Below, piece after piece: positions 40,760 through 49,025 of a stretch of DNA of 64,000 nucleotides. The notes under the pieces were generated by a model. The model was not told where the DNA came from. It ran no database searches and saw nothing but the letters and a program-made list of their open reading frames with translations. Both the position numbers and the translations under genes were made by a program. Origin of the DNA: Hymenobacter amundsenii (lineage in GTDB: Bacteria > Bacteroidota > Bacteroidia > Cytophagales > Hymenobacteraceae); the NCBI RefSeq assembly GCF_002204745.1, contig NZ_NIRR01000020.1, positions 20,138-84,137 on the forward strand, written 5' to 3'. Within the stretch, counting starts at the first letter, position 1. The number at the start of each line of letters is the position of its first letter.

Positions 40760-41704
40760 ATGCTGAACATCATCTTCATGGGCACCCCCGATTTCGCGGT
40801 GCCCACCCTCGAAGCCCTAATCAGTTGGGATGGTTGCCGGGTGGTAGCCGTGCTCACGGCCCCCGACCGGCCCGCCGGGCGCGGGCGGCAGCTTCAGGGC
40901 TCGGCCGTGAAGGCGGCGGCCCGCGCCCACGGTTTGCCGGTGCTTCAGCCCACCAACCTCAAATCCCCGGAGTTTCAGGCGGAGCTCAAGAGCTACGCCG
41001 CCGATTTGCAGGTGGTGGTGGCCTTCCGGATGCTGCCCGAAACGGTCTGGAACATGCCGCCGCTCGGTTCCATTAATATCCATGCCTCGCTGCTGCCTCA
41101 GTACCGGGGCGCGGCCCCCATCAACTGGGCCCTCATCCACGGCGACACGCAAACGGGCGTTAGCAGCTTTTTCCTGCGCCACGAAATCGACACCGGTAAC
41201 CTTATTTACCAGGATGCCGTGGACATTGCTCCGGAGGACGATTTCGGCTCGCTCTATGAGAAGCTACAGGCGGCTGGCGCAGCGCTGGCCCTACGTTCGG
41301 TGCAGGCCATTGCGGCCGGCACCGCCCCAAGCCTTCCCCAGCACGAGCTGCCCGAGCTACGGCCCGCCCCTAAACTCACCAAAGAAACCGGTCGCCTCGA
41401 CGTGATGAAGTCGGCTCCGGCCCTGGCCAACCTCGTGCGGGGCCTTTCGCCGTTGCCCACCGCCTTCACCCAACTTCCCGACGGCCGCACACTCAAAGTG
41501 TTCAAAGCCCAGCCCTTCAGCGATGAAGAAGCCAGCGGCCCCGACACTGGCGGCGCGGGCCACTGGTACTCCGATGGCCGCACCTACCTGCGCCTGCAAA
41601 CCGGCGACGGCCTGCTAGACCTACTCGACGTCCAGCTCGAAGGCAAAAAGCGCATGGCCATCCAGGATTTTTTGCGCGGGTTTGATGTGAAGCTGCTTGA
41701 TTGA
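40760..41704 (+). CDS. fmt: Methionyl-tRNA formyltransferase
   Basis: 314 residues. The enzyme formylates initiator Met-tRNA using 10-formyltetrahydrofolate. N-terminus MLNIIFMGTPDFAVPTLEAL and PDRPAGRGRQLQGSAVK are Fmt hallmarks. The catalytic loop INIHASLLPQYRGAAPINWAL contains the Asn-His pair, with IDTGNLIYQ following. The C-terminal OB-like domain is present (GRTLKVFKAQPF ... KKRMAIQDFLRGF). ATG at 40760 is chosen over upstream open codons that run into the palindrome. The folate enzyme gene folA follows. Confidence 0.95.
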   Translation: MLNIIFMGTPDFAVPTLEALISWDGCRVVAVLTAPDRPAGRGRQLQGSAVKAAARAHGLPVLQPTNLKSPEFQAELKSYAADLQVVVAFRMLPETVWNMPPLGSINIHASLLPQYRGAAPINWALIHGDTQTGVSSFFLRHEIDTGNLIYQDAVDIAPEDDFGSLYEKLQAAGAALALRSVQAIAAGTAPSLPQHELPELRPAPKLTKETGRLDVMKSAPALANLVRGLSPLPTAFTQLPDGRTLKVFKAQPFSDEEASGPDTGGAGHWYSDGRTYLRLQTGDGLLDLLDVQLEGKKRMAIQDFLRGFDVKLLD

Positions 41705-41710
41705 GTTATC

Positions 41711-41761
41711 GGTTAAGAGAACGTCATTCTTCGCTGCGCTGTGAATGACGTTCTCTTAACC
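41711..41761. repeat. Short GTCATTC palindrome between fmt and folA (copy 7)
   Basis: Perfect 19-bp arms (GGTTAAGAGAACGTCATTC and complement) around a 13-base loop TTCGCTGCGCTGT. It looks like a minimal member of the GTCATTC/GTCATGCTGAGCG group. Confidence 0.85.
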
Positions 41762-41806
41762 TCTCGAACGGCAACACCCTATTTCCCCAACTCACCACCT
41801 CACCTT

Positions 41807-42292
41807 ATGACCGCACTCGTTGTAGCCGTGGCCGATAACGGCGTTATCGGGGGCGAAAACCGCCTGCTCTGGCACTTACCGCTCGATCTGAAACACTTCA
41901 AGCAGCTCACCCTCAACCATCCCATCATCATGGGCCGGCGCACCTATGAAAGCATCGGCCGGGCGCTGCCCAAGCGGCGCAATATCGTGGTTACGCGCCA
42001 AGCCGACTGGCAGGCGGAGGGTTGCGAAACCGCCGCTTCGGTGCCCCAAGCCCTGGAAATGGCTCTGGCATCGGACGAGGATATCTTCGTTATCGGGGGC
42101 GGCGAAATCTACCAGCAGGCCCTGGCCGCTGCCGACACCGTGTACCTCACCGAAGTACACCACGCTTATGAGGGCGACGTAACCTTCCCCGAGCTGCACC
42201 CCGGCGAGTGGCGCGAGGAATCCCGCGAGCGGCACAAAGCCGACGAGCAGCACGCCCACGCCTTCAGCTTCGTCACGCTCCGGCGGCGGTAA
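41807..42292 (+). CDS. folA: Dihydrofolate reductase
   Basis: 161 residues, NADPH-dependent reduction of dihydrofolate to tetrahydrofolate. Marks: ALVVAVADNGVIGGENRLLWHLPLDLKHFKQLT (substrate site with LLWHLP), IIMGRRTYESIGRALPKRRNIVVTR, FVIGGGEIYQQAL. Start ATG at 41807 fits the family. It follows fmt, whose cofactor comes from the same folate pool. A clear terminator follows. Confidence 0.95.
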   Translation: MTALVVAVADNGVIGGENRLLWHLPLDLKHFKQLTLNHPIIMGRRTYESIGRALPKRRNIVVTRQADWQAEGCETAASVPQALEMALASDEDIFVIGGGEIYQQALAAADTVYLTEVHHAYEGDVTFPELHPGEWREESRERHKADEQHAHAFSFVTLRRR

Positions 42293-42390
42293 GTAGCGCA
42301 GGAGTGACTTGGTAAAAGAGTGTGATTAGAAGGACTCCAGCAATAGAATGCCATAGGAATGTAGTCCTTCGCAGAGGAAGCGCCATTTAA

Positions 42391-42431
42391 TAAACAGCCC
42401 CCGACGTACAAATACGTCGGGGGCTGTTTAC
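42391..42431. terminator. Terminator between folA and porU2-like gene
   Basis: Perfect 17-bp stem AAACAGCCCCCGACGTA (42392-42408) and complement, four-base loop, with A/T runs on both sides. It serves folA on the plus strand and possibly the convergent sortase gene. Confidence 0.88.
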
Positions 42432-42485
42432 TTACCAGAACTTCGGACTGCGTAAGTGCAGTCACCGAAGTTACTTTTTTACCAT

Positions 42486-45400
42486 TTACCGTAATAGCAC
42501 CAACTTGCCCCAGTCCTTTTTAAAGGCTTTATCGGCGGCCGTGGTACGTTGCTTGAACTCGCCGTTGGGGTCGTCGAGCACTACCCGGTAGAGGTAGGTG
42601 CCGTTGGCCAGCCGGTCGCCGAAGTCGTCGGTACCATCCCAGGCATACTCACTGATGTTGTTACCGATGCGCAGCGGGCCGAGCTCAGCCATCATGATTT
42701 CCTTCACCACGCGGCCCGTCAGGCTCACGATCTGGATTTTCATGTTGCGCGGCGGCGCAGTGCCCGTGAGCGTGAATACGAACTTGGTTTTGCTGGTCAC
42801 CGGGTTCGGATAGGGGAATACGTTGGTGATGGACGAGCTTGTGATGACCTCGAACGTGATGCGGTAGGGCTCGGTACCGGCCAGGTTACCGCTGCCGTCC
42901 TTGCCCTGCACTTCCAACATGTACACGCCATCGGTGAGGGGCTGGGTTTTGCCCGGCTGGAATTCGAGGCGGGCCGTGCCCTGGGCCGAATCGGCCACAA
43001 AGGCGGTGATGTCGGCCGAACTCAGGTTCACGGCCTGACCAGCCTGGCCCGGCCGGGTGAGCACGAGCAGGAAGTTGGAGCGGCTGGTAATGGGCCGCAG
43101 CTTGTCGAGGTCGCGCAGCTGAATGCTGATGGTGGGCCGGGCCGACACAATTTCACCGTTGAGCAGGTGGCGGCCATCGAAGGCCACATCAAGCAGTGGT
43201 GGTGTATCGTTGTTCGTGACCTCGAAGGGCGCGATATCGAGCGTGTTGTTGAAGTAGTTGAGCTCGGGCTGGCGGCGCGGATTAAGCACCACCTGACCCG
43301 AAAGCGTACCGAACAACCCGCGCACGTCGAGCGTGACCGGGTAAGTCTGCTGGGTGTGGGCCAGCAGAGCCGGGCCGCTGAGCGGGTAGTACCGCTCGCG
43401 CGGAGCCCCAGCCGAGCCCGAGCGCAGCACGATGTAGCCCACCAGCGGCGCTTTGAAATCGAAGTCGGCCACGTTCTGGAAAGGCACCGGAATCGTGACC
43501 GTGCCGGTCTTCTGGGCCTGGTCGGTGAGTTGGGCGGCTGTCAGGGCCGTGGCACTCGGGCGCACCACCCCTTCGGGCACGCCCTGGTAGGTTACCAACC
43601 ACTGCTCCAGCTGGGGCGTGCGGCCGGGCGTCGCATCTTCCAGCGTAGCTTGCAGCTGCAGGTAAGGGTACTTTTTGGCCGAAATTGCGTTCAGCGTCAG
43701 CGTCCGGTTCGTTACGTTGGCATCAAGTACCGTCGTGACGCCGAGCGTGTCGATGCCCAGCAGTTGCAGTTTATAGCTACCCGTGGCGCTGGTCCGGATG
43801 GTGTGGTAGAGCGTTTCCCACTGCCGGGCCGGGCCGATACGGGTAGAGGTAACGGTAGCCCGCTGGCCATTGGAATCGAAGCTCCACTGCCCGCCGGGCA
43901 CGGCTACTTCGGCCCCATTCCGCTCGTCGCGGCGGAACTGGCCGGGGTGGCTCTGCGACCAGCCACCCTGGCTGAGGCCGTTGATAACGCGAAACGAGCT
44001 AACGGCCCAGTCGGCGCTTTCGTCGCCCTGGGGCGCATGCAGGCGCACCCGCCAGTACCAAACCACGCTGTCGGGCTGGCCGGGCAACGTGGGCAGCGCG
44101 GGCGTCCATTCGGGCACCATCGTAGCACTCAGCCGCTGCTGGCGCAGAGGATTGGCGAATACCTGGGTGGTGTCAAGCTCGAAATCGTACTCCCGGCTGA
44201 TGATGGTGGGCACGTTGCTCTGGGCTACCAAGCGCACATTGGGCGCACCCACAATAGCAAATTCGGGCGGGCTGAGCGCTGTCACGCCACCCGTCAGGAA
44301 GCTATAAGTGAGCGTGGCGCGGTTGTTCGTTTCGTCGAGTTCCGGAATCACGTTGTCGGGGTCGATATCGACCTGGAACGTGTTCTGGCCCGCGATGCTA
44401 CCGGTGAGCGGGTTCTCCAGCGCCAGCGTGTACGTGGTATCCTGCCGAGCCTGGGGCACGGTGAAGTTGACGACGCTCGTGATGCTGCCCACCATGCGCG
44501 TTACCCGAATGGGAAGCGAGCCTGTGGTAATCTTGCCGGGGTTGCTCACGCCCAGCGTCAGGCTGAACTTGGCCCCGGGCGTGGCCGGTACCGGCGTGGG
44601 CGAAATCTGCAGGCGGTTGTCGGCCGTCTGGAAATCGGGTCGCTCAGGCGAGAACAGGCGCAACGCCGGGTCGCCCTGCCAGATGGTGCTCATCAGGGTC
44701 GGGATGGCAAAATCGTTGAATCCGCCGTTCAGCAATGGCTGCTGCAAGCGCCGGAAAGCCTCCGCCTGCACCTGAACGATGGGCTTCCCGTACCACTGCG
44801 GGTCGTTGAAGAGTAGCTTGAAAGTCAGCTCGTCGAGCAGATGCATATTCGGGTCGACGTCGAACGTCGAGGAAGCCATGAAGCCTACGCAGCCCTTGTC
44901 GGGCAGTAGCACCCAGTCTTCGGCCATCGAGCCGCCCAAACCCACGCCAAAGCGACCGGCCGCGCAACCGCTCAGAAAAAACACCGGGTAACGCCCTTTG
45001 TTGGCGTAGCCGCTGGCCGGGTCGCGGATATCGAGCGGCGTCAGGTCGAAGTTTCGCAGGCTGCCGTGACCGAAGTAGCTAATCACCGATAAGCCCGCAT
45101 TCATCTGGGGCGTGATGTTAACAATAGCCGGCGTATCCTTCGGATAATCAGCACGTTTTACCGTTCGCACCACCTGCCCCCCGAAGAGTGGGGCCGACAT
45201 AATGCGGCCGTAACTGGCCATGTGGTCCTCGAACGTGGCTCGTTGCTGGTCATCCTCTCCCCCGGCCATCAGCAACACATTGCGGCGCCAAGGCTCTAGG
45301 CCCAGGGCCTCATGCTCCTGGAGCTTGCGCAAGTAATTGAGAATATGGTCGGGATTCTGGGCGGCAATACGCCCCGTAAACATCGTGGCTAAGTAGCTCC

Positions 45401-47045
45401 CGTTAGGCCAGTCGGCCGTGAAGAAGATATCGGATGATCCCCGGGAGCTGGTAGGCACCCAATCCGGGCTCTGGCCCAGCTTCAGCGGATCAAGCTGGCG
45501 GTGATAAATCTTCTGAGGATCAAGCCGGGCACCGGTTTCGTAGCCCTTGCCCAGCAGCAGCAGATAGCGCTGCTTGGTGCCGCCGGTGGCCTGCACCCAC
45601 TTGGTAAACTGCCGGATGGCCAGCGCCGACTTTTCGCCGTAGTGAAACTGGTCGTAGAGCTGCTCGACGCTCACCGTCAGCGTATCGTACTTACCGCCCG
45701 CCGTTGAGCCTCGGTAGGCGGCGTAACTGCGCACCGGGTTGGCCGAAGCGCCATCGGAAGTGGGCCGCATCAGGCCCCGGGCGCTGATGATGAGAAAATT
45801 GGCCGCAGCAGCCGGCGAGCGAAACCGCACGGACTGAGCTGCCAGCGGCACCAGCGGGCGGGCCGCGTCGTGCAGCCGCAAGTTGTGCGTGCGGCCGTTA
45901 GCATTGGGGAAGACGAATTGCGTGGCAGCACCCGTCCCTTGAGGGCTAATGCGCTCCACGGCGGTGGGGTTGGTCACGTCATAACCAACTACCGTCGCCG
46001 GAATGTTATCAAACTGGTAGGCAGCCGGTCCGGCCAGGGTTGAATCGGAGCGAAAGGAGATACCGGCCCGGCCCGCTACCCAGCGGCGCGTTTGCGCGTA
46101 AGTCACACGCAGGTAGGCTACCCGCATAAAGTCATCCCCGCGCAACGCCGGGTCAAGGGCGACATCGACCAGCACTTTCACCTTACCGTCGGACCCGACG
46201 TCGGTGGGCCGCAACAGAGCCGAGAATTTGAATTTGTCGAAGTTGGCAATCGTGAAGCCACCCAGCACCCGAGGCTCGGAGCCCGACTCCAGCCGGATAA
46301 CACCGCTCCGGGTCACGGCATCGCGGCTTCCGACCAGCAGCATTTCCAGCGTCGGATTACCGGCCACTGCACTCAGCGAGTCCACGGTAAAACTAGCCTT
46401 GAAGTCAAGGGCTAGTTGACCACTATTTCGGTCGGTCCGATGTCCGAGCAGATTCGACAGGAACCCTTCGCCGGCTTCCATCCAGGGGTAGTAGACCAAC
46501 TTGGCTTCATCAACATCAGAGTAGCTGTCTACCACGACATTGGTCGACCGTTGCTGCCAAGTGGGGTGCAGGGTGGTGGCCGGGGCCTGGGGCTGGGCCA
46601 TGCGCTTGCCCAGCGTGGTAGGCGAAACGGTCAGGAAATAGGCGGCCGTATCGGTGAAGAGGCTATATAAGTTATGCGTCTGGGCGGCCGGGTCCTTGTA
46701 CATGCCCCGGTCGAGCTGGCCGTCGTTGCGCTGGCCGAAGAACTCGACGAACGAGGTGGCATCGAGCGTGCCGGCGTTGCCGCCCACATGGATGGCCACT
46801 TCCCGGCCCCGCCGCCACAGCTGCAACCGCTTCGGATCGGCGTTTCCGACGCCCGTGCGCTGCAGGTACTGGTAATCGAGGCGGTAGATACCGTCTTGGC
46901 TGACCTTGATTTTATAGTATTGCTGGCCGGGCACGATCCACTCGTTGCCGTAGGGCCCCGACTGGGCCGAAGCCGCCGACGCGCTCAGCAAGCTGAGCAG
47001 GCAAACCAGCCACCACAACTTCAGTCTTGAGTAGGGTTGTTTCAT
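42486..47045 (-). CDS. porU2: Type IX secretion C25-family sortase, PorU2-like
   Basis: 1519-residue exported protein with a signal peptide (LWWLVCLLSLLSASAASAQ). The central gingipain/C25 peptidase domain shows the catalytic His in ISYFGHGSLRNF (about H660) and Cys in FFLSGCAAGRFG (about C694). Beta-sandwich domains follow (including CARDB-like TGSLPIRVTRM, FQVDIDPDNVIPELDETNNRATL). A C-terminal segment with NVFPYPNP, IQIVSLTGRVV, ISEYAWDGTDDFGDRLANGTYLYRV resembles T9SS-associated ends. PorU-type sortases cleave T9SS signals and attach cargo to lipopolysaccharide at the cell surface. The great length and neighbour fit the PorU2 group rather than classic PorU; this is by recall, not search. 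Start is Met-Lys-Gln-Pro at 47045. Confidence 0.85.
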   Translation of the reverse strand: MKQPYSRLKLWWLVCLLSLLSASAASAQSGPYGNEWIVPGQQYYKIKVSQDGIYRLDYQYLQRTGVGNADPKRLQLWRRGREVAIHVGGNAGTLDATSFVEFFGQRNDGQLDRGMYKDPAAQTHNLYSLFTDTAAYFLTVSPTTLGKRMAQPQAPATTLHPTWQQRSTNVVVDSYSDVDEAKLVYYPWMEAGEGFLSNLLGHRTDRNSGQLALDFKASFTVDSLSAVAGNPTLEMLLVGSRDAVTRSGVIRLESGSEPRVLGGFTIANFDKFKFSALLRPTDVGSDGKVKVLVDVALDPALRGDDFMRVAYLRVTYAQTRRWVAGRAGISFRSDSTLAGPAAYQFDNIPATVVGYDVTNPTAVERISPQGTGAATQFVFPNANGRTHNLRLHDAARPLVPLAAQSVRFRSPAAAANFLIISARGLMRPTSDGASANPVRSYAAYRGSTAGGKYDTLTVSVEQLYDQFHYGEKSALAIRQFTKWVQATGGTKQRYLLLLGKGYETGARLDPQKIYHRQLDPLKLGQSPDWVPTSSRGSSDIFFTADWPNGSYLATMFTGRIAAQNPDHILNYLRKLQEHEALGLEPWRRNVLLMAGGEDDQQRATFEDHMASYGRIMSAPLFGGQVVRTVKRADYPKDTPAIVNITPQMNAGLSVISYFGHGSLRNFDLTPLDIRDPASGYANKGRYPVFFLSGCAAGRFGVGLGGSMAEDWVLLPDKGCVGFMASSTFDVDPNMHLLDELTFKLLFNDPQWYGKPIVQVQAEAFRRLQQPLLNGGFNDFAIPTLMSTIWQGDPALRLFSPERPDFQTADNRLQISPTPVPATPGAKFSLTLGVSNPGKITTGSLPIRVTRMVGSITSVVNFTVPQARQDTTYTLALENPLTGSIAGQNTFQVDIDPDNVIPELDETNNRATLTYSFLTGGVTALSPPEFAIVGAPNVRLVAQSNVPTIISREYDFELDTTQVFANPLRQQRLSATMVPEWTPALPTLPGQPDSVVWYWRVRLHAPQGDESADWAVSSFRVINGLSQGGWSQSHPGQFRRDERNGAEVAVPGGQWSFDSNGQRATVTSTRIGPARQWETLYHTIRTSATGSYKLQLLGIDTLGVTTVLDANVTNRTLTLNAISAKKYPYLQLQATLEDATPGRTPQLEQWLVTYQGVPEGVVRPSATALTAAQLTDQAQKTGTVTIPVPFQNVADFDFKAPLVGYIVLRSGSAGAPRERYYPLSGPALLAHTQQTYPVTLDVRGLFGTLSGQVVLNPRRQPELNYFNNTLDIAPFEVTNNDTPPLLDVAFDGRHLLNGEIVSARPTISIQLRDLDKLRPITSRSNFLLVLTRPGQAGQAVNLSSADITAFVADSAQGTARLEFQPGKTQPLTDGVYMLEVQGKDGSGNLAGTEPYRITFEVITSSSITNVFPYPNPVTSKTKFVFTLTGTAPPRNMKIQIVSLTGRVVKEIMMAELGPLRIGNNISEYAWDGTDDFGDRLANGTYLYRVVLDDPNGEFKQRTTAADKAFKKDWGKLVLLR

Positions 47046-47086
47046 ATCTAATTGCACTAAAAGAAAGACGTAAGGCCGGATGATGC

Positions 47087-48184
47087 TTACTTAATACCGT
47101 AGCCCAACGACACGATAATGGACGTGGGCTGGGAGCGTTGGCCGAGTTTTTCTACCGCCAGTCGGGTCAGGGCCATATCGAGCCGCAGGCCGCTCAGAGC
47201 TACCCCTAAGCCCAGACTGGGCTGTACTTTCCAGGTTTCGGAACCCGTGAACGACTGCACCTGCTGGGCGTTGCCCACCCCGCCGCGCAAATACACCAGG
47301 TTCTTGTAGCCTAGTTCCAGGCCCGCCCGCGGGTCGAGGTTCACAGCCTTGCTCGAAACCAACGTGTTGCGCTGGCCATCGGTGCTCAACTCCATATCCA
47401 AGGCAGCCAGGGCCGTGAACTCGCCGGGGAGCTTAACAAGGCGGCTGCCTCCGAATATAAAGAGTGGCAGCGTGATCTCGGTGCTATTTTTGGGCAACGT
47501 ACCCAGCGCCGCCGAGGGCCCTTCGAAGGACTCAGGGTGGATAGTCCAGGCGTTGTAAGTCGTGGTAATGTCGCGGGCCATCAGGCCCAGCTGCCAGCCG
47601 TTGCGGCGGTACTGCACCCCGGCATCGATGCCGAAGCCCCAGGCGTCGGCGAAGTCGCCGATGTTGCGGTAGATGATTTTGGCGTTGGCTCCCACCTGCA
47701 GGCCCTCGATGCTCCCAATCTGGCGGGCATAAGAGAGCAGCACGGCGTAATCGGCTACCGAGAAATAGCGAATGTTGTTGTAATCGATGTAGCCGTACTC
47801 GTTGATCAGGTTCTGGGTATTGGCAATATCATCAACACCCAGCCGGATAATGCTGGCACCCAGGGCGCTCTGGTCGTCGAGCTTCATGCTAAAGCCCGCG
47901 TAGTCGTTCTTCACGATGCCCGAAAACAACTCGGAGTGCATCAGAACGCCGTCGTACTTGGTTTTTTGGTTTACCAAACCGGCCGGATTCCAATAGCCGG
48001 CCGTAGCGTCATCGGCCAGGCTGACTTGCACTTTGCCCATGCCCAGGGCGCGGCCGCCCACGCCTACATTAAGGAATTCGTTGCTGTATTTGGGCGTCTT
48101 GGTCTGGGCCAGGGCCGGTGTCAGGGCAGCTATGCTCAGGCCAAGACCCAACAACAGGGCGGTGCGAGGGAAAAAGTAGGGCAT
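47087..48184 (-). CDS. porV2: PorV/PorQ-family outer-membrane protein, PorV2-like
   Basis: 365 residues with a signal peptide (PRTALLLGLGLSIAALTPALAQ). The N-terminal motif LNVGVGGRALGMGKVQVSLADDATAGYWNPAGL is the PorV/FadL-like signature. Strands continue to the end (LGVALSGLRLDMALTRL ... IIVSLGYGIK). PorV is the outer-membrane shuttle that hands T9SS cargo to the sortase. It lies directly upstream of the PorU2-like gene on the same strand with 41 bases between, so they form an operon. ATG at 48184 begins the signal peptide; an upstream in-frame start at 48211 is less likely. Confidence 0.87.
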   Translation of the reverse strand: MPYFFPRTALLLGLGLSIAALTPALAQTKTPKYSNEFLNVGVGGRALGMGKVQVSLADDATAGYWNPAGLVNQKTKYDGVLMHSELFSGIVKNDYAGFSMKLDDQSALGASIIRLGVDDIANTQNLINEYGYIDYNNIRYFSVADYAVLLSYARQIGSIEGLQVGANAKIIYRNIGDFADAWGFGIDAGVQYRRNGWQLGLMARDITTTYNAWTIHPESFEGPSAALGTLPKNSTEITLPLFIFGGSRLVKLPGEFTALAALDMELSTDGQRNTLVSSKAVNLDPRAGLELGYKNLVYLRGGVGNAQQVQSFTGSETWKVQPSLGLGVALSGLRLDMALTRLAVEKLGQRSQPTSIIVSLGYGIK

Positions 48185-48618
48185 AGATAGTAGAGCCAGA
48201 TACGAATCCAAAAAGAGAAAAAAGGCTTATTCGGCAGCAACGCAAGATACTAGTTTATAGTGCGGGCCGGATTGCATTTATCGGCAAGCTGCCAAAAATA
48301 CCCAGCAAAGATACAGCGCATTCCCCTGCTGCCGAAGCCCATACTGTGTGGCAACCATACTGGCCACTAGTTGCCCGGTAGGGCAGCTGAACGCGACCCT
48401 AGTCTCCTTGCAATAATCGGGCTCTTCTTCGAGCACACGGGCGAGTGACCAGTCGGCTGATATCGATCTGGCTAACTCCCCCGCCCCCCTTTTTCTGCCT
48501 GCTACTGCTCAGGCAGCGAATCACGAAGCAAACTTGAAATTAATTTCAACAGTACCTTGCGTTGCATAGTACCTTTTGTTACCTTTGATTCATTCTTCAA
48601 CCCAATCTGCCTTAGCCC
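48185..48618. other. Divergent intergenic region, porV2-like / padR
   Basis: About 430 bases holding both promoters. On the minus strand TATCTTTG (48306-48313) is a candidate -7 box for the porV2-porU2 operon, about 120 bases before its start. On the plus strand TACCTTTG serves padR. No gene is supported inside. Confidence 0.55.
48557..48587 (+). promoter_or_regulatory. padR promoter (-33 TTG, -7 TACCTTTG)
   Basis: TACCTTTG at 48580-48587 matches TAnnTTTG. A TTG at 48557-48559 is 20 bases upstream, a normal spacing for the Bacteroidota primary sigma factor. The padR ATG is 31 bases downstream. Confidence 0.6.
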
Positions 48619-48972
48619 ATGAAAGTCGAGAACACCCAAGTGCAGATGCGGAAGGGCATCCTGGAGTTCTGCATCCTGGAAATCATTGCCCGCGGCGAGG
48701 TGTACGCGTCCGATATGCTCGAAGAGTTGACCGCCGCCCGCATGATTGTGGTCGAGGGCACGCTCTACCCGCTGCTCACGCGCCTCAAAAACGCGGGCTT
48801 GCTGGACTATACCTGGAAGGAATCGACCAGTGGCCCCCCCCGCAAGTACTACACGCTCACCGAAGCCGGCCAGGAGTTTCTGCACCAGCTACGCCTGACC
48901 TGGGAAGAAGTCCAGGACTCGGTCCGCATCATCCGCCAGAAACCCGCCGGCCCGCCGGAACCGGCCCAGTAA
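48619..48972 (+). CDS. PadR-family transcriptional regulator
   Basis: 117 residues with a winged-helix domain: MRKGILEFCILEIIARGEVYASDMLEEL, then IVVEGTLYPLLTRLKNAGLLDYTWKEST (recognition helix and wing) and PRKYYTLTEAGQEFLHQL. The short Pro-rich tail follows. It is 53 bases upstream of the PspC/DUF2807 gene on the same strand, a common pair in Bacteroidota, so it probably regulates that operon. Confidence 0.93.
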   Translation: MKVENTQVQMRKGILEFCILEIIARGEVYASDMLEELTAARMIVVEGTLYPLLTRLKNAGLLDYTWKESTSGPPRKYYTLTEAGQEFLHQLRLTWEEVQDSVRIIRQKPAGPPEPAQ

Positions 48973-49025
48973 GCGCCGCCATTCCGCCTCGCAATTATTG
49001 TTGACTTGTTGCAGCAACCACGACC

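Noticed and set aside
42549..44816. 755-codon open frame on the plus strand opposite the PorU2-like gene
   Set aside because: It is the antisense shadow of a GC-rich gene. It has His/Gly/Arg-rich runs and no family motifs, while the minus strand encodes a clear sortase.
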